A stretch of 25,626 bases of DNA from an uncultured Ruminococcus sp. (lineage in GTDB: Bacteria; Bacillota; Clostridia; Oscillospirales; Ruminococcaceae): the NCBI GenBank assembly GCA_902772615.1, contig CACYBC010000097.1, positions 1 to 25,626 of the forward strand. The letters are read 5' to 3'. Of this stretch, positions 14,572 through 23,234 are shown one piece after another. Below the pieces are notes generated by a model that was not told the DNA's origin, did no database searches, and worked only from the letters and a program-made list of their open reading frames with translations. The first letter of the stretch is position 1, and the number at the start of each line of letters is the position of its first letter. Made by a program: the position numbers and the translations under genes.

Positions 14572-15871
14572 CGCAAGGAAGAAAGCAGTAGACTGTCTGA
14601 TCCGCTGCGAACGCGGCGGGTATTCCAACCTTGTCCTTCTGCAGGAGCTCGCTTCCGGCGGGTTCGATGCGAGGGACAGGGCTTTTTGCACTGCGCTGGT
14701 TTACGGGACTCTTTCGAGAAGGATCACCATAGACAGACTGCTTGAGCGTTACGTCAGTGTCCCGCTCTCCAGGCTTGACGGAGAAGTCCTGCAGATACTC
14801 AGATCAGGGGTCTATCAGCTGTTCTGGATGGATTCGGTGCCTGCCAGGGCTGCGGTGAACGAGAGCGTTGCACTCTGCAGACAGTTCAGGAAATCATCTG
14901 CCTGCGGACTGGTGAACGCCGTGCTGAGAAAGTGCTCAGACGCGGATATCTCGGAAGCGTTTTCGGGGATCAGCGAAAGACCGGAGCTCCTTTCCGTCAG
15001 ATATAGCATGGATCCTGAACTTGCGGGGATGCTGGACGGACAGTATGAGGACAGAACGGAAGAAATGCTGGAAGCGATGTTCACCGGCAGCGGGCTTTAT
15101 CTAAGAGTCAACAGTCTGCTGACCGACGAGGCGTCAGCGGCAGACTCCCTGAAAGCGGATGGGATAGAGACCGAGCCCACAGGGCTCGCCAACTGTCTGA
15201 AGGTGATATCCGGGTTCAGCGGACGTTCGGAGACGATGGAACGCGGAGAGGCCCGCATCCAGAGCCTTCCCGCGCAGTTCTCCGCCTCCTGTGTTGGAGC
15301 GGAGCCGGGGATGAAGGTCCTTGACATGTGCTCCGCGCCTGGCGGAAAGACAATGTGCATCGCTCAGGATATGAGGGACACGGGAAGCGTGACAGCGCTG
15401 GACCTCAGCGAGAACCGCCTTGAACTCGTCAGAAAACTTGCGCGCAGGGAAAAAATTCACATAGTTGAAACACTTTGCGGCGATGCTTCGGTTTATGATA
15501 GCAGTGCGGTCTACGACAGGATACTCTGCGATGTACCGTGCTCAGGGTACGGAGAGATAGCTTCCAAGCCCGAGCTCAGATACAAAGCTCCCGGCGTGAG
15601 CGAGGATCTTCCGGAACTTCAGTACCGGATCCTCTGCAACGCTGCGGAAATGATCGCTCCGGACGGAAGGATCGTGTACAGCACATGCACCCTTCTGGAA
15701 CGCGAGAACCAGTCAGTGATAAAAAGGTTCCTCGGTGAATATCCCGGATTCAGACTGGCGGTCCCGGAACGGCTGCCGTCCTGCGCGGAGGTCAGCGGGG
15801 ACATGATATCGTTCATACCGGGCAGCAGCAGCTCTGAGGGCTTCTTTGTAGCAGTGCTGTGCCAAATGTGA
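14564..15871 (+). CDS. rsmB: 16S rRNA cytosine-C5 methyltransferase (RsmB family)
   Basis: Methylates a cytosine of 16S rRNA (position 967 in E. coli numbering) using SAM. Residues 1-140 form a NusB-like RNA-binding domain (ARDRAFCTALVYGTLSRR). The Rossmann domain has SAM motif VLDMCSAPGGKT (242-253), motif IV DVPCSG with Cys316 and motif VI YSTCT with the presumed nucleophile Cys365. The 435-residue length is normal. The strand just before the SAM motif reads IQSLPAQF rather than the more usual VQD-type sequence, a small deviation. The start ATG lies inside fmt; rlmN follows after 9 bases. Confidence 0.94.
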   Translation: MPNARKKAVDCLIRCERGGYSNLVLLQELASGGFDARDRAFCTALVYGTLSRRITIDRLLERYVSVPLSRLDGEVLQILRSGVYQLFWMDSVPARAAVNESVALCRQFRKSSACGLVNAVLRKCSDADISEAFSGISERPELLSVRYSMDPELAGMLDGQYEDRTEEMLEAMFTGSGLYLRVNSLLTDEASAADSLKADGIETEPTGLANCLKVISGFSGRSETMERGEARIQSLPAQFSASCVGAEPGMKVLDMCSAPGGKTMCIAQDMRDTGSVTALDLSENRLELVRKLARREKIHIVETLCGDASVYDSSAVYDRILCDVPCSGYGEIASKPELRYKAPGVSEDLPELQYRILCNAAEMIAPDGRIVYSTCTLLERENQSVIKRFLGEYPGFRLAVPERLPSCAEVSGDMISFIPGSSSSEGFFVAVLCQM

Positions 15872-15880
15872 TAGAATCAA

Positions 15881-16900
15881 ATGATGGAAATCAGCCGTCT
15901 GTACAAATCAGAACTGAAGGATATCTTCAGTGAGAGGAACGAGCCGTCATTCAGAGCGAAACAGCTCTTCGAATGGCTGCACGGAAAGCGAGTGTCGGAT
16001 TTCTCGCAGATGACCAATCTGCCTGCGTCGACACGGTCCTGGCTTGCATCGGAATACACCATTACCAGAGCGGAATGCATAAGAAGGCAGAGGTCCTCGG
16101 ACGGAACCGAGAAGTATCTGCTCTCCTTTGCTGACGGAAACTGTGTCGAGACGGTCGCTATGCTGTATGAGCACGGCCTGTCTGTGTGCGTCTCAACGCA
16201 GGTGGGATGCCGCATGGGATGCAGGTTCTGCGCGTCCACGCAGAACGGCCTTGTGCGTTCGCTGACGGCGGGGGAGATGCTCGCGGAGGTGTACGCGGCA
16301 TCCGATCTGTACGGCATGCCGGTCGACAGTGTCGTGCTGATGGGCATCGGCGAGCCGCTGGACAACTTCGATGAAGTTATGAGGTTCTACGACATACTGA
16401 CCGATGCAGACGGATACGGGATGAAGAACCGGTCCGTCACGCTTTCGACCTGCGGCATTATCCCTGAGATAATGCGTCTTGCATCTCTCAAGAAACAGCT
16501 GACTCTGTCCATCTCGCTGCATGCGGCATTCCCTGAGAAACGCAGCAGCATAATGCCCGTGAACCTGAGATATCCTCTTGAGGATCTGATACCTGCCTGC
16601 AGACGCTACGTGGAGATCACCGGCAGGAGGATATCCTTCGAGTATACGGTCATTCACGGATTCAACGACGGGGAAGATGACGCAGAGAAACTGGCCGAGC
16701 TGGTCAGGGGATTCCAAAGCCATGTAAATGTCATCCCGGTCAACGAGGCCGGCAGAGGAGATTTCCGCGCCACCAGGAAGCAGGCTGAGAGCTTTGCAGA
16801 GAAACTGTCGGCAAGGGGAGTCAACGCGACGGTCCGCCGTACGCTCGGAAACGACATCTCTGCAGCGTGCGGACAGCTGCGCAGAGATACTGTAAACTAA
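15881..16900 (+). CDS. rlmN: 23S rRNA (adenine-C2) methyltransferase, radical SAM
   Basis: Methylates A2503 of 23S rRNA and A37 of some tRNAs. The 339-residue protein has the radical-SAM cluster motif CRMGCRFC (Cys110, Cys114, Cys117). It also has the GIGEP SAM-binding motif near 145-149 and the C-terminal AACGQLRR, whose Cys330 should be the methyl-carrying cysteine. That RlmN context and the N-terminal domain (SFRAKQLFEWLHGKRVSDF) separate it from generic radical-SAM enzymes. Two adjacent ATGs (15881, 15884) are possible starts, and no clear SD precedes them, so translation may be coupled to rsmB, which ends 9 bases upstream. Confidence 0.96.
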   Translation: MMEISRLYKSELKDIFSERNEPSFRAKQLFEWLHGKRVSDFSQMTNLPASTRSWLASEYTITRAECIRRQRSSDGTEKYLLSFADGNCVETVAMLYEHGLSVCVSTQVGCRMGCRFCASTQNGLVRSLTAGEMLAEVYAASDLYGMPVDSVVLMGIGEPLDNFDEVMRFYDILTDADGYGMKNRSVTLSTCGIIPEIMRLASLKKQLTLSISLHAAFPEKRSSIMPVNLRYPLEDLIPACRRYVEITGRRISFEYTVIHGFNDGEDDAEKLAELVRGFQSHVNVIPVNEAGRGDFRATRKQAESFAEKLSARGVNATVRRTLGNDISAACGQLRRDTVN

Positions 16901-16926
16901 GAACAAGGATCGGAGAATTCGATCTC

Positions 16927-17655
16927 ATGAATGTCACCGGTTTTACGGATATAGGCCTGAAATATGAGGTGAACCAGGACTGCTATCTCGCAGGACGGAT
17001 CAACGACAGTCTTTACTGGATGATCCTGTGCGACGGGATGGGCGGCCTGGCTTTCGGTGAGCGCGCCAGCAGGATCGTGTCCGAGACGGTCTGCGAGATA
17101 CTCAGAGACAACCTTTCCGGCATAAACAGCACATCAGAGATATCAGATCTGATCACATATACACTCAAAAAGGCCAATGCCAGACTTCTGGAGGAATCAA
17201 GAGCCCTTCAGGGAGACATAATGATGGGAACCACTGCCGTTCTGGCTGTAGTCCGCAACAGGGAGGCCGTGATAGGCCACTGCGGCGACAGCAGGGCGTA
17301 TCATTACCAGAAGAATTCCCTCACTCAGCTCACCAAAGACCACTCCGTGGTCCAGGGTCTGCTCGACTCCGGGAAGATAACACTGGAACAGGCGATGAAC
17401 CATCCCAACAAGAACATAATCACAAATGCGCTCGGCGTGGAGAGAGGACTCAGGATCGACATAGATACCGCGCGCCTGAAAAAAGGCGATATGATCATGC
17501 TGTGCAGCGACGGCCTGTCGAACATACTGACCTCCGACGAGATGTGCAGGATACTGTCTGACACCGATTTCTACGAATCGGCCGAGAGACTGGTCAGAAG
17601 AGCGCTGGAAGAAGGCGCATACGACAATACGACAGCGGTGGTACTTAAAGTATGA
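16927..17655 (+). CDS. prpC: PP2C-type Ser/Thr protein phosphatase (PrpC-like)
   Basis: Dephosphorylates targets of the PASTA kinase encoded next. The 242-residue protein shows the metal-dependent phosphatase motifs: TDIGLKYEVNQD (Asp18), LCDGMGG (Asp36), MGTTAV, GHCGDSRAY, the catalytic-metal motif CSDGLSN (Asp205) and AYDNTTAVVL (Asp233). It has no membrane segment, so it is cytoplasmic. ATG 16927 is chosen over 16867 because CGGAGA (16911-16916) is 10 bases upstream and the family N-terminus starts there. Its stop overlaps the kinase start as ATGA (17652-17655), the standard coupling of antagonistic enzymes. Confidence 0.95.
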   Translation: MNVTGFTDIGLKYEVNQDCYLAGRINDSLYWMILCDGMGGLAFGERASRIVSETVCEILRDNLSGINSTSEISDLITYTLKKANARLLEESRALQGDIMMGTTAVLAVVRNREAVIGHCGDSRAYHYQKNSLTQLTKDHSVVQGLLDSGKITLEQAMNHPNKNIITNALGVERGLRIDIDTARLKKGDMIMLCSDGLSNILTSDEMCRILSDTDFYESAERLVRRALEEGAYDNTTAVVLKV

Positions 17656-20198
17656 ACAAGAGCGATACAGGCAAGTACATAGGAAGAAGACTTGACGGCC
17701 GCTATCAGATAGAAAGGCAGATAGGCGTCGGCGGGATGTCGTATGTCTACAAGGCCACGGATCTCAATGACGGCAGTACCGTTGCCGTAAAGATACTCAA
17801 GGATGAGTACGCCGGAGTGACCGATCTGGTCAGAAGGTTCCGCAACGAATCCAAGGCAGTCAGGATGCTCAGTCACGAGAACATCGTGAAGGTCCTGGAT
17901 GTCAATTACTCCGACAGCGTTCAGTACATCGTCATGGAGTATCTCGAGGGGATCACCCTCAAGAAGTACATGGAGAAGTACGGCGTCCTGAACTGGAAAC
18001 AGACGGTCTCCTTCTCCGAGCAGCTTCTAAAGGCGCTGCAGCACGCCCATGACCGCGGCATAGTCCACCGTGACATGAAGCCTCAGAACGTCATGATAAC
18101 CCGCGACGGAAAGCTGAAGGTCATGGATTTCGGCATCGCCAGATTCTCGCGAAGCAGCCTTCACACCATAACCGACAAGGCGATAGGTACGGTCCACTAC
18201 ATCAGTCCGGAACAGGCAAAGGGCGATGAGACCGATTCGAGGGCGGACATCTACAGCGTCGGCGTGATGATGTACGAGATGTGCACGGGAAAGCTGCCGT
18301 TCGATGCGGACAGTCCCGTCTCGATAGCGCTGATGCAGATATCGGAGCAGGCAAAGAAGATAAGCGACATCAATCCCGATGTTCCCGACGGACTGCAGAG
18401 GATCATCGAGAAAGCGATGGAGAAGGATCCGAACAACAGGTATCAGTCCGCAGGCGCGATGCTTACCGAGCTGGAACACTTCCGGAAGAATCCGGAGATC
18501 AATTTTGACTATAAATCCAATGCTGATCAAGATCCTGCGGTGTATATCTCCAGGGTAGCCCAGAAGAGGACTGCCGCGGCAGGAGAAAAAACAGAAGGAA
18601 AAGAGAGCGAAATGGCTAAAAAGGAAACTACAAAACAGGAAGCCCCGAAGAAGGCGAAGACTAAGAAGGAGAAACCGCTGAGACCGAAGACCATAGGTTT
18701 CGGCATGGGCCTGCTCATGGGTCTGACGCTCATATGTCTGCTGGGATCCATGTTCCTCGTCTACATGACGCTGAAGAACGCGGGAAGCAGCATATTTACC
18801 ACCCCTGAGGAGGTGGAGCTTCCCGATTTCGCAGGGGAGTCCATCAGATCGATACAGTCTTCTTCCGAGTATTCCAAATTCAGGTTCAGCATCGAAGAAG
18901 AATTCGATCCCAACGTGCCGATCGGCACGGTTATCTCCCAGGTCCCCAAGCCCCCGAAGACAGTCAAGGACAATGCGAGAATCACGCTCTATGTCAGCAA
19001 AGGCGTGGAGGTCGTCACTGTTCCTGCCATCGTCGGAGAATCCTACGGCAACGCCGTTCAGATCCTTCAGGATCTCGGACTCATCGTATACAGGGAACTG
19101 GACAAGAACGATGAATTCGAGACCAACCAGATAACGAGGACGGACCCGGAAGTCGGTTCTTCTGTCGAAGCCGGCTCGGTCATAAAGATCTACGTCAACT
19201 CGCCTGTGACATCGCTCACGACCTCTGTTCCCAATCTCGTCGGCAAGAAAGCCGCGGAAGCCATAGCAGCGCTCATAAGCAACGGCCTCAACAAAGGCGA
19301 AGTCACCATGGTCAGAGGAGTTCAGGAAGGCCATGAGGACATCGAGCCCGGCTGCGTTGTGGTCCAGAGCATTAAGGGAGGCACGAGGGTGGCCATCGGC
19401 ACCACGGTCAACATCACCGTCAGGGAAGAGCTGGCCGAGAAGGAATGCACCTTCAAGCTCGATGCACCGTTCTCCGACCCCAGCGGAAACATGTCAATGA
19501 CTGCCCAGCTGTTTGCGGACGGTGAGAGCAGCGCCTCATACAACGCCTCCAGCGTCAGCTTTACCGGCGGCATCACAGTGACCGCCAAAGGCGCGGACGA
19601 CAAGGCGTTCCTGATCAAGATCAACGGCGTGGACTACCGCAAGGTCCTTCTCAACTTCCAGGAGGGAACATCGAAGGTCGTGGCCGACTACTCCAGAAGC
19701 AATGGCTTCGTGATGGAGGAACCCAGCAAATACCTGATCACAGGCAAAGTGGCTGACGGAAGCGGTACAGTTACCGCATCCTCCGACGAAGTCTACTCCG
19801 GAAGGACCGCGGAGGTCACGATCACGCCAGCAGACGGATACAAGATAGTCTCCGTGACAGACAACGGAAGCGACGTCACATCCCATGTATCCGGAGGCAA
19901 GTACACAATCAGCAATGTGACGGAGAACCATACCGTGACTGCCTGGTTCAGCAGAAACGAATATACGGTGACCGTCAGTGTCGAACATGGCTCCGGCAGC
20001 ACCAGTAAACAGGCATACTACGGCGATACGCTCGTGTTCAGCGTGAGCCCGGACGAAGGCTTCGAGTTCGAAAGCGCTTCCGGCGGATCGTACTCCAACG
20101 GCACACTGACCGTGACCAACGTCACAGGAAACATAAATATCACTGTAAAGTTCAGAGAATCCACACCTCCCACGCCTCCTGAGAATCCGGAAGGATAA
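17652..20198 (+). CDS. prkC: PASTA-domain Ser/Thr kinase with extra C-terminal bacterial-repeat modules
   Basis: A membrane kinase that senses cell-wall fragments and phosphorylates cytoplasmic proteins. Residues 14-275 are the Hanks-type kinase: glycine loop GVGGMSYVY, Lys47, catalytic HRDMKPQN (Asp141), DFG (159-161), activation-loop Thr172/Thr174 and SPEQ. Residues 285-345 are a charged juxtamembrane stretch, and a membrane segment spans about 348-373. Three PASTA repeats follow (about 387-452, 454-518, 524-591), then a beta-rich segment (598-680) of the kind seen at the end of clostridial PrkC. Two further repeats (about 694-767 and 771-834) resemble extracellular bacterial repeats of the InlB-B/Flg_new type, and the protein ends in a Pro-rich tail. 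At 848 residues it is clearly longer than the usual 600-700. Confidence 0.94.
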   Translation: MNKSDTGKYIGRRLDGRYQIERQIGVGGMSYVYKATDLNDGSTVAVKILKDEYAGVTDLVRRFRNESKAVRMLSHENIVKVLDVNYSDSVQYIVMEYLEGITLKKYMEKYGVLNWKQTVSFSEQLLKALQHAHDRGIVHRDMKPQNVMITRDGKLKVMDFGIARFSRSSLHTITDKAIGTVHYISPEQAKGDETDSRADIYSVGVMMYEMCTGKLPFDADSPVSIALMQISEQAKKISDINPDVPDGLQRIIEKAMEKDPNNRYQSAGAMLTELEHFRKNPEINFDYKSNADQDPAVYISRVAQKRTAAAGEKTEGKESEMAKKETTKQEAPKKAKTKKEKPLRPKTIGFGMGLLMGLTLICLLGSMFLVYMTLKNAGSSIFTTPEEVELPDFAGESIRSIQSSSEYSKFRFSIEEEFDPNVPIGTVISQVPKPPKTVKDNARITLYVSKGVEVVTVPAIVGESYGNAVQILQDLGLIVYRELDKNDEFETNQITRTDPEVGSSVEAGSVIKIYVNSPVTSLTTSVPNLVGKKAAEAIAALISNGLNKGEVTMVRGVQEGHEDIEPGCVVVQSIKGGTRVAIGTTVNITVREELAEKECTFKLDAPFSDPSGNMSMTAQLFADGESSASYNASSVSFTGGITVTAKGADDKAFLIKINGVDYRKVLLNFQEGTSKVVADYSRSNGFVMEEPSKYLITGKVADGSGTVTASSDEVYSGRTAEVTITPADGYKIVSVTDNGSDVTSHVSGGKYTISNVTENHTVTAWFSRNEYTVTVSVEHGSGSTSKQAYYGDTLVFSVSPDEGFEFESASGGSYSNGTLTVTNVTGNINITVKFRESTPPTPPENPEG

Positions 20199-20204
20199 AA
20201 CTGC

Positions 20205-21098
20205 ATGATTCGCGAAGCTACCGATAAAAGCGGCCTCATCCTGAAAGGGATCGGCGGGTTCTATTACGTAAAGACCGCCGATTCGGTTCTGGAATGCAAT
20301 GCGAAAGGCATATTCCGAATGCAGGGGATAAAGCCGCTCGCCGGCGATTTCGTGGATGTCGGAGAGAGCGGCGGAGGGTATGTGGTCAGCCATATCCATG
20401 ACCGGGAGAACTCATTCAAGCGGCCTCCCATCGCCAACGTCGACAATTTCTTTCTGGTGGTGTCCTCGGTGGAGCCTTCCCCGAACCTGCTGGTGATAGA
20501 CCGCATGACCGTCCTCTGCGAACAGAGAAAGATCAAGCCGGTCATACTTCTGACGAAGACGGACCTCAAGAAGGCCGACGATGTGATCAGCATCTACAGC
20601 GGAATCGGGTATGACGTCATAGATGTTATGAAGGACGAGAGGAAGGCCGTTGAGAGGATAGAGGCCATCTGCGACAGGAGCATCTCGGTCTTTTCGGGAA
20701 ACAGCGGTGTCGGAAAATCCACGTTCCTCAACAAGCTATGTCCCGGACTGTCGCTGGCGACCAACGAGATAAGCCAGAAACTGGGAAGAGGAAAACACAC
20801 CACAAGGGCTGTTGAACTGTATGAGTTCAGGGGAGGATACATCGCCGACACGCCGGGATTCTCGGCGCTTGATTTCGAGCGTGACGAGAAGATAGACAAG
20901 GCGGATCTGGCGTCGTACTTCCCGGAGATAGAGGCGCATACCGACGGATGCTTCTTCACGGGGTGTTCGCATACGGTGGAGAAGGGATGCTCGGTGCTGG
21001 AAGCGCTGCAGGAAGGTCTCATAGACCCCAGCAGGCATGAGAATTACCGATATCTGTACGAAGAAGCCCAGCGCATCGAGCGCTCCAAATACAACTGA
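20205..21098 (+). CDS. rsgA: Ribosome small-subunit-dependent GTPase A
   Basis: A circularly permuted GTPase that helps mature the 30S subunit. The 297-residue protein has an N-terminal OB-like domain. The permuted motif order is visible: G4 TKTD (117-120), then P-loop GNSGVGKST (165-173), then switch I GRGKHTT and G3 DTPG (215-218). The C-terminal zinc site has Cys249, Cys254, His256 and Cys262. GGAAGGA (20189-20195) precedes ATG 20205. It follows the kinase gene after 6 bases, as in B. subtilis (cpgA), but rpe and thiN do not follow; a terminator does. Confidence 0.96.
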   Translation: MIREATDKSGLILKGIGGFYYVKTADSVLECNAKGIFRMQGIKPLAGDFVDVGESGGGYVVSHIHDRENSFKRPPIANVDNFFLVVSSVEPSPNLLVIDRMTVLCEQRKIKPVILLTKTDLKKADDVISIYSGIGYDVIDVMKDERKAVERIEAICDRSISVFSGNSGVGKSTFLNKLCPGLSLATNEISQKLGRGKHTTRAVELYEFRGGYIADTPGFSALDFERDEKIDKADLASYFPEIEAHTDGCFFTGCSHTVEKGCSVLEALQEGLIDPSRHENYRYLYEEAQRIERSKYN

Positions 21099-21102
21099 CA
21101 AA

Positions 21103-21146
21103 AAGGGAACAGCTTTTCTCAAGGACAGCTGTTCCCTTGTTATTTA
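21103..21146 (+). terminator. Intrinsic terminator ending the priA-rsgA run
   Basis: AAGGGAACAGCT (21103-21114) and AGCTGTTCCCTT (21127-21138) form a perfect 12-bp stem with a 12-base loop. A T-rich tail (GTTATTTA) follows. It ends transcription from the rsgA side before the ylxM promoter at 21151. Confidence 0.8.
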
Positions 21147-21150
21147 TATG

Positions 21151-21179
21151 TTGACATTGCATCCATATGCCTGTATACT
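21151..21179 (+). promoter_or_regulatory. Strong sigma-A promoter of the ylxM-ffh operon
   Basis: A perfect TTGACA (21151-21156) and TATACT (21174-21179) are 17 bases apart. Transcription should start near 21185-21187, inside a palindrome at 21181-21202. It drives ylxM, ffh and probably rpsP to trmD. Confidence 0.88.
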
Positions 21180-21180
21180 A

Positions 21181-21202
21181 TGTAAAGTAGTAATGCTTTA
21201 CA
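21181..21202. promoter_or_regulatory. Candidate operator palindrome at the ylxM transcription start
   Basis: TGTAAAG (21181-21187) and CTTTACA (21196-21202) are perfect inverted arms around 8 bases. They begin one base after the -10 box and span the expected start point. A dimeric repressor bound there would block initiation. In RNA it could also form a weak 7-bp hairpin near the 5' end. No known regulator box is matched with confidence. Confidence 0.45.
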
Positions 21203-21222
21203 GATTATCTGGGAGGTGTCTT

Positions 21223-21603
21223 ATGGCAAAAGATCTGTCGATAAGCAGCCTTATTGACACTTATTCGGCTGTTCTGACGGAGAATCAGCGCAATGTGCTG
21301 AGGATGTATTACGATGACGATCTTTCCCTGGGAGAGATCGCAGAACTTGAGGGCATCTCAAGACAGGGTGTCAGAGACACCATAAAGCGCGGTGAAGCAG
21401 TTCTGCTGGAACTTGAGTCCCAGCTTCATTTCAAGGACAGATTCAGCAACTTCGGTTCGCTCACCGAATCCATACGCAGGAACGCAAAGGACATACTTGC
21501 CTACAGCGATTCAGGCGGGTATACCGCTCAGATCAAACGCGCGGCTCTGGCCATCGTGGAAGCTTCCGACGAGCTGGACAGGTTCGCAGAAGAGGAGCAG
21601 TAA
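21223..21603 (+). CDS. ylxM: YlxM-family putative DNA-binding protein
   Basis: A 126-residue protein with a sigma-70 region 4-like helix-turn-helix (LTENQRNVLRMYYDDDLSLGEIAELEGISRQGVRDTIKRGEAVLLELE) in the first 65 residues and a helical C-terminal half. This is YlxM, which sits upstream of ffh in most Firmicutes and Mollicutes; a role with the signal recognition particle has been proposed but its function is not settled. ATG 21223 lies 6 bases after GGGAGG (21211-21216); longer in-frame starts would run through the promoter. It ends directly before the GTG of ffh. Confidence 0.93.
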   Translation: MAKDLSISSLIDTYSAVLTENQRNVLRMYYDDDLSLGEIAELEGISRQGVRDTIKRGEAVLLELESQLHFKDRFSNFGSLTESIRRNAKDILAYSDSGGYTAQIKRAALAIVEASDELDRFAEEEQ

Positions 21604-22932
21604 GTGGCATTTGAAAGTCTGACCTCAAGGCTCGGAGGAGTATTCTCCGGACTGAGGAAGAAGGGCAAGCTGAGCGAAAAAGACATATCTTCCGCCATGA
21701 GGGAAGTGCGCATGGCGCTTCTGGAAGCGGACGTCAACTACAAAGTGGCGAAGCAGTTCACCGACCAGGTCTCGCAGAAGGCTCTGGGAGAAGAGGTGAT
21801 GAAGAGCCTCACACCGGCTCAGCAGGTCGTGAAGATCGTCAACGATGAGCTTATCGATCTCATGGGAAAGGGCACCGGACAGCTCAGGCTGGAGGGAACG
21901 CCTCCCACGGTGATACTGATGTGCGGACTGCAGGGCGGAGGCAAGACCACCCACTGCGCAAAGCTCGCCAAGATGTACAAGGATCAGGGGCACAGGCCGC
22001 TTCTCGTCGCCTGTGACGTTTACCGCCCGGCCGCTATCGAGCAGCTCAGGATCATGGGAGAGAAGGCGGGGGTTCCTGTTTTCGAGATGGGACAGGGCGA
22101 TCCCCATGAGATAGCCAGGCGAGGCGTGTCTGAGGCAAAGGACCATGGGTATGACATCGTCCTCATAGATACCGCGGGACGTCTGCAGATAGACGAAGAG
22201 CTGATGGATGAGCTGGAGCGGCTCAAGAAGGATTTCGCCAACCGCACCATACTGGTGGTCGACTCTCTGACGGGTCAGGAAGCGGTCAATGTGGCAGAGA
22301 CCTTCAACCAGAGGATCGGGATAGATGGGGTGATCCTCACGAAGCTGGATGCCGACTCAAGAGGCGGCGCAGCGCTGTCAGTGCTCTCCGTCACCGGCAA
22401 ACCGATACTGTTCGCCGGTACCGGCGAGAAGGTCGAGGATCTGGAAGTCTTCCACCCTGACCGCATGGCCAGCAGGATCCTCGGAATGGGGGACGTCATG
22501 TCTCTCATAGAGAAGGCGACTTCCAGTTTTGATGAAAAGGCGGCGGAAGAACTTCTCAAAAAGACGAGATCCAAAAAGGGAATGGATCTCAACGATCTGC
22601 TCGAGCAGCTGAGACAGCTCAGCAACATGGGCAATATCCGGCAGCTCATAGCGATGATGCCCGGCGGCGCCGGCATCCCGGATGAGGCTATAGATGAAAG
22701 AGCGTTCACAAGGACTGAGGCGATCATCCTCTCGATGACGCCGGAGGAGAGGAGAAGACCCGACATCCTCAACGCATCCAGAAAGCGCAGGATCGCTGCG
22801 GGATGCGGCATGAAGGTGGAGGATATAAACCGCCTGCTGAAACAGTATGAGCAGTCCAACAAGATGATGAAACAGCTCACAAAGCTCGGAAAGAGGGGAA
22901 GGAACCCTCTGAAAGGCTTCCCGTTCTCATGA
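21604..22932 (+). CDS. ffh: Signal recognition particle protein Ffh
   Basis: The GTPase that binds signal peptides and 4.5S/SRP RNA and delivers ribosomes to the membrane receptor FtsY. The 442-residue protein has the N domain (1-90), P-loop GLQGGGKTT (108-116), DTAGR (169-173) and TKLD (246-249). A methionine-rich M domain runs from about 296, with the RNA-binding helix-turn-helix ILNASRKRRIAAGCG. The start is GTG 21604, immediately after the ylxM stop; GGTTCGCAGAAGAGGAG-type purines in the end of ylxM act as SD. P-loop Gly112 replaces the usual Ser, and Ala250 replaces Gly in TKLDGD; both are mild changes. Confidence 0.96.
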   Translation: MAFESLTSRLGGVFSGLRKKGKLSEKDISSAMREVRMALLEADVNYKVAKQFTDQVSQKALGEEVMKSLTPAQQVVKIVNDELIDLMGKGTGQLRLEGTPPTVILMCGLQGGGKTTHCAKLAKMYKDQGHRPLLVACDVYRPAAIEQLRIMGEKAGVPVFEMGQGDPHEIARRGVSEAKDHGYDIVLIDTAGRLQIDEELMDELERLKKDFANRTILVVDSLTGQEAVNVAETFNQRIGIDGVILTKLDADSRGGAALSVLSVTGKPILFAGTGEKVEDLEVFHPDRMASRILGMGDVMSLIEKATSSFDEKAAEELLKKTRSKKGMDLNDLLEQLRQLSNMGNIRQLIAMMPGGAGIPDEAIDERAFTRTEAIILSMTPEERRRPDILNASRKRRIAAGCGMKVEDINRLLKQYEQSNKMMKQLTKLGKRGRNPLKGFPFS

Positions 22933-22988
22933 TACCGGACCGAGATCCGGACAATAATAACTGAACAATAGTTTTGGAGGAAAAAATA

Positions 22989-23234
22989 ATGGCAGTTAAG
23001 ATCAGACTGCGCCGCATGGGCGCTAAGAAAGCACCTTTCTATCGTGTAGTGGTCGCGGACAGCCGCTCACCTCGTGACGGACGCTTCATCGAGGAACTCG
23101 GAACATACGATCCTACAGTAGAACCCACAGCATTCAAGGTAGATGCAGACAAAGTCAAGCAGTGGATGGCCAACGGAGCTCAGCCCACTGAGACGGTCCG
23201 CGTGCTTCTCAAGAAAAACGGAGTTATCGAATGA
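22989..23234 (+). CDS. rpsP: Small-subunit ribosomal protein S16
   Basis: The 81-residue protein begins MAVKIRLRRMGAKKAPFYRVVVADSRSPRDGRFIEELGTYDP, the unmistakable S16 signature, and binds 16S rRNA during 30S assembly. ATG 22989 is chosen because GGAGG (22977-22981) lies 7 bases upstream; a longer in-frame start at 22974 would begin in the SD region. It follows ffh after 56 bases without a clear terminator, so it may be cotranscribed. The stop overlaps khpA as ATGA. Confidence 0.97.
   Translation: MAVKIRLRRMGAKKAPFYRVVVADSRSPRDGRFIEELGTYDPTVEPTAFKVDADKVKQWMANGAQPTETVRVLLKKNGVIE

Noticed and set aside
18027..19334. 435-codon open frame antisense to the PASTA kinase gene
   Set aside because: It lies wholly inside a gene with clear domains, has no ribosome binding site or promoter, and its product is rich in Arg, His and Asp without any recognisable motif. 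Codon bias of the sense gene explains it.
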